From NCBI GenBank assembly GCA_019695395.1, contig JAIBAD010000002.1:23486-87485 (forward strand): a stretch of 64,000 nucleotides of DNA, in the 5' to 3' direction. Below, one piece after another: positions 26,193 to 35,850 of the stretch. The notes below the pieces were generated by a model. It was given only the letters and a program-made list of their open reading frames with translations, was not told the origin of the DNA and ran no database searches. Position 1 is the stretch's first letter, and the number at the start of each line of letters is the position of its first letter. A program made the translations under genes and the position numbers. This DNA comes from Alphaproteobacteria bacterium (GTDB lineage Bacteria; Pseudomonadota; Alphaproteobacteria; JAEUKQ01; JAIBAD01).

Positions 26193-27017
26193 ATGTTTGT
26201 ACGTTTTTGGGGGGTCAGAGGTAGTCTTGCTTGTGGCGGAAAAAACTACAGCAAATATGGAGGGAACACCTCATGTATCGAAGTAATGTGCGGACCTTTT
26301 TTATTTATTTTTGATGCAGGTACAGGTATCAGATCTCTGGGTTATAATTTAATAAATAACAAATCATCTTCTAATATTGATTTAGATCTTTTTCTAACCC
26401 ATTGGCATCTTGATCATGTTGTGGGATTACCTTTTTTTAAACCTTTATATTATCAAAATAATCACATAAACATTTGGACTGCTGATTTATGGAAAAATAA
26501 ATCTACAAAAGATCTTGTTAAAGATTTAATGCAAGAACCTTTTTTCCCAGTTACACCTGATATTTTCAAAGCTCACGTTCATTACCATACTATTCCCATG
26601 CACAATATAATTGAACCCAGACCCGGTGTTACAATTCAAACATTAAGATTGAACCATCCAAATGAAGCTGTGGGATATAGGCTTACCTATCAAGGACGAT
26701 CAATTTGTTATTGTACCGATCATGAACATGGAAATCAAAAAATGGATGACGCTTTGATAGATTTTATTAAAAATGCAGATATTTTTATCTATGATTCAAC
26801 TTATACAGATGAAGAATATAATCGTTGTTGTGGGTGGGGGCATTCTACTTGGCAGGTGGGTATAGATTTTGCTAAAAAAGCTGGGGTTAAGACTTTTGTT
26901 GCCTTCCATCATGATCCAGGTCATGATGATTATTTTCTAGATCAGGTGGATATAGATCTTAAAAAAACATTTTCTCAAGCTCATATAGCTTATGAAGGTT
27001 TAATACTTCCTTTATGA
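26193..27017 (+). CDS. MBL-fold metal-dependent hydrolase
   Basis: This is a 274-residue metallo-beta-lactamase-fold enzyme of the phosphodiesterase-like or RNase Z-like branch. The opening FVRFWGVRGSLACGG and YGGNTSCIEV is the typical start of this subgroup. The metal motif is THWHLDH (His70, His72, Asp74, His75), with further ligands in TDHEHG and in DSTYTDEE, and the final histidine in VAFHHDPGHDD. All ligands appear present, so the enzyme should be active, perhaps on a cyclic nucleotide or another phosphodiester. It lies 33 bases after the response regulator and overlaps the next gene by four bases. Confidence 0.88.
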   Translation: MFVRFWGVRGSLACGGKNYSKYGGNTSCIEVMCGPFLFIFDAGTGIRSLGYNLINNKSSSNIDLDLFLTHWHLDHVVGLPFFKPLYYQNNHINIWTADLWKNKSTKDLVKDLMQEPFFPVTPDIFKAHVHYHTIPMHNIIEPRPGVTIQTLRLNHPNEAVGYRLTYQGRSICYCTDHEHGNQKMDDALIDFIKNADIFIYDSTYTDEEYNRCCGWGHSTWQVGIDFAKKAGVKTFVAFHHDPGHDDYFLDQVDIDLKKTFSQAHIAYEGLILPL

Positions 27018-27898
27018 TAAAATTTTATCAAAAATATTTTCTTTTAATAAAAAGGTTCTATTTTAAAATTGCTACAATTTTGGGTTATAAATTCTATGGA
27101 TTTTTTGTACCTTATCGTTATATGGATGTTTTTTTAGAAGAAAGAAAAAATATTTTCTATAATGATATCTATACTAAATTCTTAAATTCTAAAGATTTTT
27201 TTAAAAATCTTCTTTTAAGAATAGGTCAGTTTAGCCAGGAATTACAAACAATCACAATTAATGAAGCAAAGGCCAAGAATGGAGGGAGAAATCTACCAAG
27301 ATGGCATCAAGATTGGTTTCCAAGATTAGATGCTGCGGTTGCTTATACGCTTACAAGATTATATAAACCCAGCAAAATTATTGAAATTGGATCTGGCCAT
27401 TCAACAAGATTTTTTATAGAAGCTATTCGTGATGGTCAATTACGCACGCATATGACGGTGATTGACCCAAAACCTCGCGCCTCTTTTGATGTAGCGTCTA
27501 TGGAATTTATTCAAAGTAATTTAAAATTAAAGCACAAAGATATTTTTATATCATTAAAAGAAAATGATATGGTTTTTATTGATTCAAGCCATATTTTAAT
27601 TCCAGGAAGTGATGTTGATTTATTAATCAACGTCATTTTACCTCAATTGCCCTCCGGGGTATTAGTTCATATTCATGATATTTTTCTTCCCCAAGATTAT
27701 CCAAAATCTTGGGCATGGCGGGGATATAATGAACAATTAATTATAATACCTTTAATTTTATCTGATCAATGGCAAGTTATCTTTGCGAGCCATTTTGTTA
27801 AAACCCAAATGATGGAAGATTTAAAACATTCTATTGTTGATACATTACCTTTATTACCAACGGCTTATGAAAATAGCTTGTGGTTACAGAAAAAATAA
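27014..27898 (+). CDS. Class I SAM-dependent methyltransferase
   Basis: A 294-residue protein with a hydrophobic N-terminal stretch and a methyltransferase core of the Methyltransf_24 kind. The SAM loop is KIIEIGSGHSTRFFIEA, followed by an acidic MTVIDPKPR strand end and DMVFIDSSHI, where a catalytic aspartate is expected. The first ~60 residues are rich in Tyr, Phe and Lys and may hold a membrane-associated helix. Its ATG overlaps the MBL stop (ATGA), so the two are translationally coupled. Enzymes of this type often methylate glycans or small molecules; the substrate is unknown. It is convergent with the Yej operon. Confidence 0.84.
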   Translation: MIKFYQKYFLLIKRFYFKIATILGYKFYGFFVPYRYMDVFLEERKNIFYNDIYTKFLNSKDFFKNLLLRIGQFSQELQTITINEAKAKNGGRNLPRWHQDWFPRLDAAVAYTLTRLYKPSKIIEIGSGHSTRFFIEAIRDGQLRTHMTVIDPKPRASFDVASMEFIQSNLKLKHKDIFISLKENDMVFIDSSHILIPGSDVDLLINVILPQLPSGVLVHIHDIFLPQDYPKSWAWRGYNEQLIIIPLILSDQWQVIFASHFVKTQMMEDLKHSIVDTLPLLPTAYENSLWLQKK

Positions 27899-27907
27899 TC
27901 TTATCTT

Positions 27908-29068
27908 TTAATGTGTTTTATATGGATCTGCGACATCTCTTAGACCATCCCCAAAAAAATTAAAAGCTAACACAACAAGAATAACAGGAACAGCAGGAAG
28001 CAAAAGCCAAGGATATAAAGCAACGGCATTCATATTTTGGGCTTCAGTTAAAAGCACACCCCAACTTGTAATGGGGGGGCGCAAGCCCAGACCCAGAAAA
28101 CTTAAAGCTGTTTCACCAAGAATCATACTGGGAATAGATAAAGTTATTGATGCAATTAAATGACTTGAAAAATTTGGTAAAAGATGACGTGTAATAATTC
28201 TTTTTGGCTTGGCCCCCAATAATTGAGCTGCTGTACAAAAATCTTCTTCACGTAAAGATAAAAATTTAGAACGTACAGCCCGCGCCAACCCTGTCCAATC
28301 AAGAAAACCTAAAATAACACTTATGCCAAAAAAGACTAAAATTGGGCTCCAGGTAATAGGAATAATGGCAGATAACGCAAGCCAAAGGGGAACTTGGGGG
28401 AGGCATTGGATAATTTCAATTAAACGTTGGGATATGGTGTCAACCCATCCCCCATAATATCCAGCAATGCCACCAATAAATAGACCCAATAAAAAACTTA
28501 TGGTTACCCCAATTAATCCAACGGTGAGCGAAATTCGTGCGCCATAAATAATACGTGAGAGCATGTCACGTCCCAAACGATCAGTTCCTAATAAAAACAA
28601 GGTTGCTTTATCATTACTAGGTTCCGGACAAATAAAATGCCAATTAGAATCAATAAAACCCCATAATTTATAAGAATCCCCACGGCAAAAAAATTGTATT
28701 TTATGGATGATTGTATTATCTCGTTTATAATCACGTTTTAAATTTTCCATATTTAATGAATAACGATACCCATACGTAAATGGACCGATAAATTGCCCTT
28801 CGTGAAAAAGATGAATAGATTGAGGTGGGGCGTAAATAAAATCAATATGACGTGTATGTAAATTATAGGGGGCCAAAAATTCGGTCATGCATATAGCTAT
28901 ATACATAAACAATAAAAATAACCCAGAAATTAAAGCTAATTTATGTTGACGAAATCTCCACCAGATAATACGCCATTGGGATGCTTGATAAAATTTTTCT
29001 TGCCCCTCAGAAGTTTCACTTTGATAGGGGTCAAAAGGTTGTTGATTAACATAATGATTTAAAGTCAT
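27908..29068 (-). CDS. Peptide ABC transporter permease (YejE type)
   Basis: This is the second permease of a peptide importer of the Yej/Opp class. Of its 386 residues, the first ~70 are a cytoplasmic tail and one membrane helix (ALISGLFLLFMYIAICM), then a long periplasmic loop of about 110 residues, typical of YejE, and then five more helices. The EAA loop that docks onto the ATPase is visible around AAQLLGAKPKRIITRHLLPN. It is the last gene of the four-gene leftward operon and lies 22 bases after the YejB-like permease. The gene symbol is withheld because substrate identity is not shown. Confidence 0.9.
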   Translation of the reverse strand: MTLNHYVNQQPFDPYQSETSEGQEKFYQASQWRIIWWRFRQHKLALISGLFLLFMYIAICMTEFLAPYNLHTRHIDFIYAPPQSIHLFHEGQFIGPFTYGYRYSLNMENLKRDYKRDNTIIHKIQFFCRGDSYKLWGFIDSNWHFICPEPSNDKATLFLLGTDRLGRDMLSRIIYGARISLTVGLIGVTISFLLGLFIGGIAGYYGGWVDTISQRLIEIIQCLPQVPLWLALSAIIPITWSPILVFFGISVILGFLDWTGLARAVRSKFLSLREEDFCTAAQLLGAKPKRIITRHLLPNFSSHLIASITLSIPSMILGETALSFLGLGLRPPITSWGVLLTEAQNMNAVALYPWLLLPAVPVILVVLAFNFFGDGLRDVADPYKTH

Positions 29069-29090
29069 AAAAACCTAACACAAATAAAAA

Positions 29091-30089
29091 TCATTTTTTT
29101 ATAACCCCACCCAATCTGATTCTGGGATCAAGTAAAGCAAGAAGAATATCGGATATAAACATACCAATGATCGTTAATACAGCAAGAAACATTAAAAAAG
29201 AACCAGCCAAATACATATCCTGACTTAACAAAGCTTGAAGTAACATAGGACCTGTTGTGGGAAGCGATAAAACCGCAGAAACTACAACAGCACCCGATAC
29301 AATATCAGGTAAAATAGATCCAATATCCGCAATGAAAGGATTCAAAGAAAGGCGCAAAGGATATTTAATTAAAAGTTTATTTTTTCTTAATCCCTTAGCT
29401 TTTGCTGTAACTACATATGGTTTTTGTAATTCATCTAAAAGATTGGCACGTAATCGTCTGATCATAGCGGCTGTCCCTGATGTTCCAATAACAACTACGG
29501 GCACCCACAAATGACTTAATACAGATAAAAATTTATTTATATTCCATGGTTGATCAATATATATAGGATCCATTAATCCACCGATGGACGTATCAAAAAA
29601 CACATTACTTAAATAGAGTAAAATCAAAGCTAAAAGAAAGCTTGGTATAGCCAATCCAAAAAAACCTATCAAAGTTAAAATATAATCTAAAAAATTATAA
29701 GGATGGGTAGCTGAATAAATTGCAATAGGAAAAGAAATAATCCATATGAAAATAAGGGTGCTAAAAGATACGAGTGCAGTTAATTCTAATCGTTCCCCGA
29801 TAATATGGCTGACAGGTTGATTAAATTCAAAAGAATAGCCCAAATCCCCTTGGATTAAGCCGCTAACCCACATAAAATATTGTTCAAAAAAGCTTTTATC
29901 CAATCCATATTGCTCTCTTAAAAAAGCAATTTTTTGTGGATCAACCGCTTCTCCTTGACTTTGAAGTTCATTGATATAGGTGGTTAAATAATCACCAGGT
30001 GGTGCTTGGATAATGGCAAAAATTAAAAAACTAATGGCACATAATGTTATGAATGTAATGCCTAATCTTTTTATTAAGTATTTTACCAT
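29091..30089 (-). CDS. Peptide ABC transporter permease (YejB type)
   Basis: This is a 332-residue inner-membrane permease. It has an N-terminal helix LGITFITLCAISFLIFAIIQ followed by the family's APPGDYLTTY motif, a central membrane region, and the ATPase-docking EAA loop around VTAKAKGLRKNKLLIKYPLR. It resembles OppB and YejB. In the Yej system it pairs with the YejE permease to form the channel for oligopeptides. It is 17 bases downstream of the solute-binding protein gene. Nothing looks truncated. Confidence 0.92.
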   Translation of the reverse strand: MVKYLIKRLGITFITLCAISFLIFAIIQAPPGDYLTTYINELQSQGEAVDPQKIAFLREQYGLDKSFFEQYFMWVSGLIQGDLGYSFEFNQPVSHIIGERLELTALVSFSTLIFIWIISFPIAIYSATHPYNFLDYILTLIGFFGLAIPSFLLALILLYLSNVFFDTSIGGLMDPIYIDQPWNINKFLSVLSHLWVPVVVIGTSGTAAMIRRLRANLLDELQKPYVVTAKAKGLRKNKLLIKYPLRLSLNPFIADIGSILPDIVSGAVVVSAVLSLPTTGPMLLQALLSQDMYLAGSFLMFLAVLTIIGMFISDILLALLDPRIRLGGVIKK

Positions 30090-30106
30090 GCTATTATTTC
30101 TTTACC

Positions 30107-32053
30107 TTATTGATCAAACCAGAAAGTATCAGGATTATACATACCAATATATCCACCTGGTTCCCAACTATAAATACCTTGCTCTGGTATGTTATGTAGT
30201 TTTTTACTGATTACTATAGGTTGGGGTGTTTCAGAAACAGTACCAATAGAATAAACCTGATCACTAAATATTTCTAACATCTGATGCCAAATACTTTCTT
30301 TTTCAGAACTTGATGTTGCTTTATACCATAAATCAAGTAAATCCATTAATTTTTGGGCTTCCGGATCTCTAACAGGTTGGCCTGATTCCCCATTGGTTTC
30401 AAAATATTGCCCCCATTTTGGCCATTGAAGATGCTGTTGGGATGTAGGTGCTAATTCTGCAGGGCTAAAAGAAGTATTAGGTAGCCCATTTTCTAATCCT
30501 GTCCAAACAGAAAGCATAGTTTGACCAGAAAAAATACGATTGCGAAAATAATCTCTTTCTAAACTTTTAATGAAAATTTTAATTCCAATTTTTTTCCAAC
30601 TATCTCCAATTAATTGTAGAATATCAATTTCTTCAGGTACTTGACCTGCTGCTTCTACGATAATTTCTAAGGGTCTTCCATCTTTCAGTAATCTTATACC
30701 TTCATCATTTTTTTTATTAAGTCCTAAATCATCTAAAAGCTTATTTGCCATGGCTGGGTCATAAGTTGCCCATTTCTTTTTGTAGGTATCTTTAAATAAG
30801 GGGCTTTGCTGTAAAATAGTATTAGCTCCTTCTTCAGCTAATCCATAATAAATAATTTGATTAATCTCGTGTCTATCAATGCCTAGTGATAAAGCACGTC
30901 TGAAATTAACTTGGTTAAAAAGATCATGCCAAATTTTATCATTAATATTAAGATTAGGATACAAGGCCATAGCTGACCCTGTACTATTTTTCCAAAGATT
31001 GACTTTGTAAATTCCTCTTTTTTCGCTTTCCTTTAAAAAGGTATAATTATCAAATCTTAAATATCTGGCTTGAAGCAAAACCTCACCAGCAGCTACCTTA
31101 GCTGGGACGATTTTGTTATCAGTAATATTCCAAATAACTTCATCTATATAAGGTAATTGATGTCCTTCTGGATCAATTTTGTAATAATAAGGATTGCGTA
31201 TAAAAACAAATCGATCAGCTGGAGGTTTAGTTGACAAAACCCAAGGATCAAGAGTAGGTAGATCAGGATTGTCATTTCTGTACATATTATCTTTTCGATT
31301 ATGGAGTGGTGCCCAGTTTCGAAATCTTTCTTGCTTGATTAAAAGATCAAGATCTTCTGCCTTGGTATAGTTTTTGTGAAATTTTTTTAAATAATGACTT
31401 GGACGGTAAAGATATAAAGGATTAGGTCCAGCTAACATAGGTAGGAAATTATTATTAGGATTATTCCAACTATAGCGTATGGTAGTATCATCTATAATCT
31501 CTACTTTTGGTTTTTCACCTTTAACCAAAAAATTTAAAGGTGGTCCGTTGGGTGATAAATCTTCATTGTTTGCAATATCTTCCCAATAATAACGAAAATC
31601 TTCAGTTGTAAAGGGATATCCATCAGACCATCGATGGTTAGATCTTAAATGAAAAGTAAAAATTTTATTATCTTGAACATCAAATGATTCTAAAAGATCG
31701 GGAACTAAATTAAAATCTTTATCATAGTTAATTAAACGAACATTGCTATATACAGTCATTAATCTGGTATCTTTGCTAGTAATACCTAATGTTGTAAGTA
31801 CACCCCCATAAGATCCTGGTGTTTGATTGGGCCATGGTAATGTTGCTATAGCAGGGTTTGTTGGTAACCGCTCTAAAAGACGGGGTAATACGCCTTGGTC
31901 AACTTTTACCTTTAAGGAGGGTGCTTCTTGATAAGAAAAAGTACCTGCAAAAACATGTAAGGATAAAACAAAAAAAATTATTAAAGAAAAAAAGAACCAA
32001 TTTCTTTTAAAAACCTTTGTCACTAAAACAGTTATTTGATTATTAAACAGCAT
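30107..32053 (-). CDS. Peptide-binding protein of the ABC importer (family 5)
   Basis: This is the periplasmic oligopeptide-binding component, about 650 residues, of the SBP family 5 (YejA-like). A signal peptide is visible (NWFFFSLIIFFVLSLHVFA), followed by the mature chain. Typical motifs include FTFHLRSNHRWSDGYPFTTE, then RRALSLGIDRHEINQ, where conserved arginines face the ligand. The frame extends upstream to an ATG at 32083, overlapping the ATPase gene by 41 bases, but ATG 32053 or GTG 32023 gives a more usual signal peptide; none has a good ribosome binding site, so the start is uncertain. It lies second in the operon, before the two permeases. Confidence 0.9.
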   Translation of the reverse strand: MLFNNQITVLVTKVFKRNWFFFSLIIFFVLSLHVFAGTFSYQEAPSLKVKVDQGVLPRLLERLPTNPAIATLPWPNQTPGSYGGVLTTLGITSKDTRLMTVYSNVRLINYDKDFNLVPDLLESFDVQDNKIFTFHLRSNHRWSDGYPFTTEDFRYYWEDIANNEDLSPNGPPLNFLVKGEKPKVEIIDDTTIRYSWNNPNNNFLPMLAGPNPLYLYRPSHYLKKFHKNYTKAEDLDLLIKQERFRNWAPLHNRKDNMYRNDNPDLPTLDPWVLSTKPPADRFVFIRNPYYYKIDPEGHQLPYIDEVIWNITDNKIVPAKVAAGEVLLQARYLRFDNYTFLKESEKRGIYKVNLWKNSTGSAMALYPNLNINDKIWHDLFNQVNFRRALSLGIDRHEINQIIYYGLAEEGANTILQQSPLFKDTYKKKWATYDPAMANKLLDDLGLNKKNDEGIRLLKDGRPLEIIVEAAGQVPEEIDILQLIGDSWKKIGIKIFIKSLERDYFRNRIFSGQTMLSVWTGLENGLPNTSFSPAELAPTSQQHLQWPKWGQYFETNGESGQPVRDPEAQKLMDLLDLWYKATSSSEKESIWHQMLEIFSDQVYSIGTVSETPQPIVISKKLHNIPEQGIYSWEPGGYIGMYNPDTFWFDQ

Positions 32054-33872
32054 GATGAGCACGAACAAAATGATGAGATGCAATTTCGATTAAAGGAACA
32101 TCTTCCCCATGTTTAATGGTGAAAGGATGGGGCCAATTTTCTGCATTTCCATAATCAGAGTTTTTAAACCTTTTAAAATCTAAAGGATAACGTGGGTCAG
32201 GTTCGGGTACAGCTGCCAATAAGGTTTGAGTATAAGGATGAATGGGATTTTTAAATAAAATATGTTTAGGTGCCATTTCAACGATCCGACCTGCATGCAT
32301 AACAAGAATCCGATCCGCAATATAATCCACAACTGCCAGATTATGGGATATAAAAAGGTAGGTTAACCCCAATTCTTTTTTTAATTCCTTAAGAAGATTA
32401 AGGATTTGGGCTTGAATAGAAACATCTAAAGCTGATACAGGTTCATCACATAAAATAATATCGGGATTAAGAGCTAATGCTCTTGCAATACCGATACGTT
32501 GACGTTGACCACCAGAAAAACTATGGGGATAGCGATTAAGATAATTAGGATCAAGACCTACAATTTCCATAAGTTGTTTGGCCAATTTTTTTCTGCTCTT
32601 GGCTGTACCGATTTGATGAATTAATAAAGGTTCTTGTAAAATATCACCAATAGTCATTCTTGGATTAAGCGAACTAAAAGGATCTTGAAAAATAAATTGC
32701 ATTGAACGTCTAAGTTTAAACGATAAAGAAGAAGATACATTTAAAAGATCAAATTTCTCTCCTTTCTCATACATAAAAATACGGCCTTGATCGGGACTTA
32801 TGGCGCGGAGAATGATTTTACTTAAAGTTGTTTTACCACACCCACTTTCTCCTACAATACCAAGACATTCACCTTGATAAAGGGTAAAGCTGATATCATC
32901 GACAGCCCGAATAAGCGAATGCCCATAGCGGTACGTTTTACAAATATTTGAAATTTCTAAAAGGGGCTGTTTACTGGGGGCAACAGTATTTTTTTTAATA
33001 AAGCTTTCTGGTACAGTTTTATGACGAATAGCCCGAAGAGGAATTAATTTTTCACCCTCTCCCATATGAAATCTTGGGATGGCCTTTAGTAACCCTTTAA
33101 GATAAGGATGTTGTGGATCATAAAATATATCATCAAGGCTACCTTTTTCCATGATAGTACCGTGATAAAGAACCACAATATTATCAGCCATATTTGCAAC
33201 GATTCCAAGATCATGGGTAATCATTAAAACAGCCATATTTAATTCTTTTTGTAAATCGCGTATTAATCCCAAAATTTGGGCTTGAATAGTAACATCCAAA
33301 GCAGTTGTTGGTTCATCTGCAATTAAGAGACTTGGCCTACAAATAAGAGCCATGGCAATCATAGCACGTTGGCGAAGCCCACCTGATAATTCAAAAGTAT
33401 ATCGGTTAAATGCCTGTTTAGGGTTTTTAAAGCCAACCATTTTTAACATAGAAAGACAAAGTTCTTTCGCAGCTTTGTAATTAATTTTTTGATGAATAAA
33501 AAGAACCTCGCTAATTTGATCCCCTATGGTGTGTACGGGCGAAAGCGATGTCATAGGTTCTTGGAAAATAATAGAAAGATCTTGCCCTTTGATAGAGAGC
33601 ATGCGTTTGCCAAAAGGATTTTGATCTAAAATATTTAAGGATTTTGTTTTTTTGCCATTGAAAATAATTTCTCCTCTAATAATTTTAGCATTAGGGGGTA
33701 AAATATTCATAATAGCTTGAGCAATAACGGATTTACCTGACCCTGATTCACCTACAAGGGCAACTGTTTGCCCAGATGGAATGGTAAAAGAAATATCTTT
33801 GACAACATCAAAACTATATTGGCCTAAACGAAAAGCCAAAGAAAGATTTTTAATATCTAATACACAATCCAT
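32043..33872 (-). CDS. Dual-ATPase subunit of the peptide importer (YejF type)
   Basis: This 609-residue protein fuses two nucleotide-binding domains, as in YejF and GsiA. The first has Walker A LVGESGSGKS, signature LSGGLRQRAMIAMAL and Walker B LLIADEPTTALD. The second has IVGESGCGKT, FSGGQRQRIGIARAL and IILCDEPVSALD. Both sets of motifs are intact, and each half ends with the family's oligopeptide C-terminal element (HPYLKGLL and HPYTQTLL). It leads the leftward operon ATPase, binding protein, permease, permease; in E. coli yejABEF the ATPase comes last. Peptide import fits a host-associated organism that salvages amino acids. Confidence 0.94.
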   Translation of the reverse strand: MDCVLDIKNLSLAFRLGQYSFDVVKDISFTIPSGQTVALVGESGSGKSVIAQAIMNILPPNAKIIRGEIIFNGKKTKSLNILDQNPFGKRMLSIKGQDLSIIFQEPMTSLSPVHTIGDQISEVLFIHQKINYKAAKELCLSMLKMVGFKNPKQAFNRYTFELSGGLRQRAMIAMALICRPSLLIADEPTTALDVTIQAQILGLIRDLQKELNMAVLMITHDLGIVANMADNIVVLYHGTIMEKGSLDDIFYDPQHPYLKGLLKAIPRFHMGEGEKLIPLRAIRHKTVPESFIKKNTVAPSKQPLLEISNICKTYRYGHSLIRAVDDISFTLYQGECLGIVGESGCGKTTLSKIILRAISPDQGRIFMYEKGEKFDLLNVSSSLSFKLRRSMQFIFQDPFSSLNPRMTIGDILQEPLLIHQIGTAKSRKKLAKQLMEIVGLDPNYLNRYPHSFSGGQRQRIGIARALALNPDIILCDEPVSALDVSIQAQILNLLKELKKELGLTYLFISHNLAVVDYIADRILVMHAGRIVEMAPKHILFKNPIHPYTQTLLAAVPEPDPRYPLDFKRFKNSDYGNAENWPHPFTIKHGEDVPLIEIASHHFVRAHHAV

Positions 33873-33953
33873 TTTTTTTCTTTAATAAAATGTCCTTATA
33901 TTAATCAGAATTGAAATTTATGCTCTTGTCAAATGTAATAGTCATTTTAAAGT

Positions 33954-34706
33954 TCATTTAATGAAACTCTTTAAACTGATCCATTGGATACAAGAATAAT
34001 TTTGACTAAAATCCAGTAAATTTTGGATAAAATTCCAGCAATTTTTATCATGAATAAGATGATGAGTTAATAATCCCAAAGGATTATGGGATGACGAATT
34101 AAAACGTCTTTTTTGTATTTCATGAAGGATCATATCTATAACTTGGCTTTCTCCATAAAAGCTTTTTCCTTGATGCCAATTTATAGGGTCAATATGACAG
34201 TTCCATTGAAGAATTCCTTTTTTTAATCCAATCTTATCTGTACCAAAAGTAGATAATCCTTTAAATCCCAGAGATGGAAGATAATCAATAATCCTATCAT
34301 CGATACGATTCCAGGGTGGTACCAAAACTGGTAAAGCATAAGGTCCAAAAACTTTTTTCATTAATAGCTGTCCTTCATGCAAATCATCTATTGAGTCTGA
34401 TAAAGAACGATTAAGACCAAATTCACTTTTTTTTGTGGGATATGTTTCATGATTATGATGGCGATATCCATGTTGTACAATTGATAATTCATACTCATTA
34501 TGGATCATGTCATCTAATTTTAATTGATTGGCATAAGGAATAACAGCCAAGGTAATTGGACAGTGGTTTGTTTTTGCCAGATTTAAAAGAAGCTGCAGCT
34601 CAGGGGTAAATTGAACGGCATCATCATCACGCCACCACATATATATGGATAAATTATGGGAATCCCATAAAATTAATTCTTGTTTAAGATCACTCCAACT
34701 AGCCAT
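33954..34706 (-). CDS. Polysaccharide deacetylase family protein
   Basis: This 250-residue protein has a NodB-like core. The metal-binding aspartates lie in WWRDDDAVQFTPEL near residue 26, and the histidine pair in ELSIVQHGYRHHNHE near residue 80. It lacks a signal peptide, so it probably acts in the cytosol or at the inner face of the membrane. The preceding gene ends one base upstream of its start, so the two are tightly linked. Within the glycosyltransferase run it would remove an acetyl or formyl group from a sugar intermediate. Substrate unknown. Confidence 0.85.
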   Translation of the reverse strand: MASWSDLKQELILWDSHNLSIYMWWRDDDAVQFTPELQLLLNLAKTNHCPITLAVIPYANQLKLDDMIHNEYELSIVQHGYRHHNHETYPTKKSEFGLNRSLSDSIDDLHEGQLLMKKVFGPYALPVLVPPWNRIDDRIIDYLPSLGFKGLSTFGTDKIGLKKGILQWNCHIDPINWHQGKSFYGESQVIDMILHEIQKRRFNSSSHNPLGLLTHHLIHDKNCWNFIQNLLDFSQNYSCIQWISLKSFIK

Positions 34707-35846
34707 TTACATACTTTTAATAAAATTGATGGTGTTCGGAATACCTTGAAGATTAATAAGTATATCTGGAATTTCTTGGGGTAAATGATCAAGGGATTGT
34801 GCCAAAGATAAGGGGGTTAAGTCATCTTCGTGTAAAATATGTAAAAACCCAAATTTTTCAAAAATTTTTGCTCTAATCATTTGTTCGCTTTCATTTTTTT
34901 CCATAAAAGGTATAACCAAAGATGGTATTTTAGCTTGAAGAAGATCCAGGGTTGTATTATACCCTGCCTGTGAAATAGAACAAAATCCTTCTTGTAAATG
35001 TTGATAAAAATTATTACCGAATCTTTCAAAAATCATATCAGATGATTGATAAGATTTTATCATATTGCGATGCTGTTCAGATATAAACGACCCAATAAAA
35101 AAACGCCATGTATAGTTTTTAAATTTTGATATTTTTTTTGCTTGTAGAGCACATTGGAATAATTTTAATGAAGCACCCCCCCCACCTGCAGAAATGATTA
35201 TTTCTTTATGTCTTTGCAGAGATTTAAGGGGGATAAAAGAATAATTTGGGTTTGTTATATAGCCTGTATAAATGATTTTATGATGAAAGGTTTTTGTATC
35301 GGGAAATGTTTGTTCTAAGGTGATAAAATTTGGGTCCCCATGGACTAAAATATAATTAAAATAATTTTTAATAAAGCAAAGCGTTTTTAAGATTTTTTTG
35401 GGGTTGGTCGTGGGGAGTAAAATATCACGAACAGAACATAAAATTTTTGGTTTATTTTTTTGAGATGATGCTTGATCTAAGAAAGGAATAAGTTCAAATT
35501 CAAAAAAATGACGACCAAAGGGAAAATGTTCAATTATAATAATATGGGGATTAAAATCCTTTAATTTTTTTATCAAAATTTCTTGCCGGGTTTTTTTCCA
35601 TAATTCATTAATAGGTTGATCCCGCCCATCAACATATGTTTTGAATGTATGATCCAAACTTCTGACAGGTGGAAGCTGAACGAAATTAAATTTTCCTATT
35701 TGTGGATGATCAGGAGACATACCCCCTGATGCTAAACATATTTGAAATCCTTGATTATGTAAGGCCTGGCACAAAAATAAAGCACGCTGCCAATGACCAA
35801 TACCTAATAAATGTTGAACATAAAAAAATATTTTTATTTGTGCCAT
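34707..35846 (-). CDS. MurG/GT28-like glycosyltransferase (COG4671 type)
   Basis: This 379-residue protein has a GT-B fold resembling MurG. The N-terminal half opens with IKIFFYVQHLLGIGHWQRAL, the donor half has the glycine-rich IIISAGGGGASLKLF, and near the C-terminus there is GFCSISQAGYNTTLDLLQAK and VIPFMEKNESEQMIRA, where UDP-sugar contacts are expected. It is related to the protein encoded at 38861-40102 (shared opening and FYTGY-like segment), so this locus has two members of the family. It is directly followed by the deacetylase and preceded by the phosphatase by four bases. Acceptor and donor are unknown. Confidence 0.82.
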   Translation of the reverse strand: MAQIKIFFYVQHLLGIGHWQRALFLCQALHNQGFQICLASGGMSPDHPQIGKFNFVQLPPVRSLDHTFKTYVDGRDQPINELWKKTRQEILIKKLKDFNPHIIIIEHFPFGRHFFEFELIPFLDQASSQKNKPKILCSVRDILLPTTNPKKILKTLCFIKNYFNYILVHGDPNFITLEQTFPDTKTFHHKIIYTGYITNPNYSFIPLKSLQRHKEIIISAGGGGASLKLFQCALQAKKISKFKNYTWRFFIGSFISEQHRNMIKSYQSSDMIFERFGNNFYQHLQEGFCSISQAGYNTTLDLLQAKIPSLVIPFMEKNESEQMIRAKIFEKFGFLHILHEDDLTPLSLAQSLDHLPQEIPDILINLQGIPNTINFIKSM

Positions 35847-35850
35847 AAAA

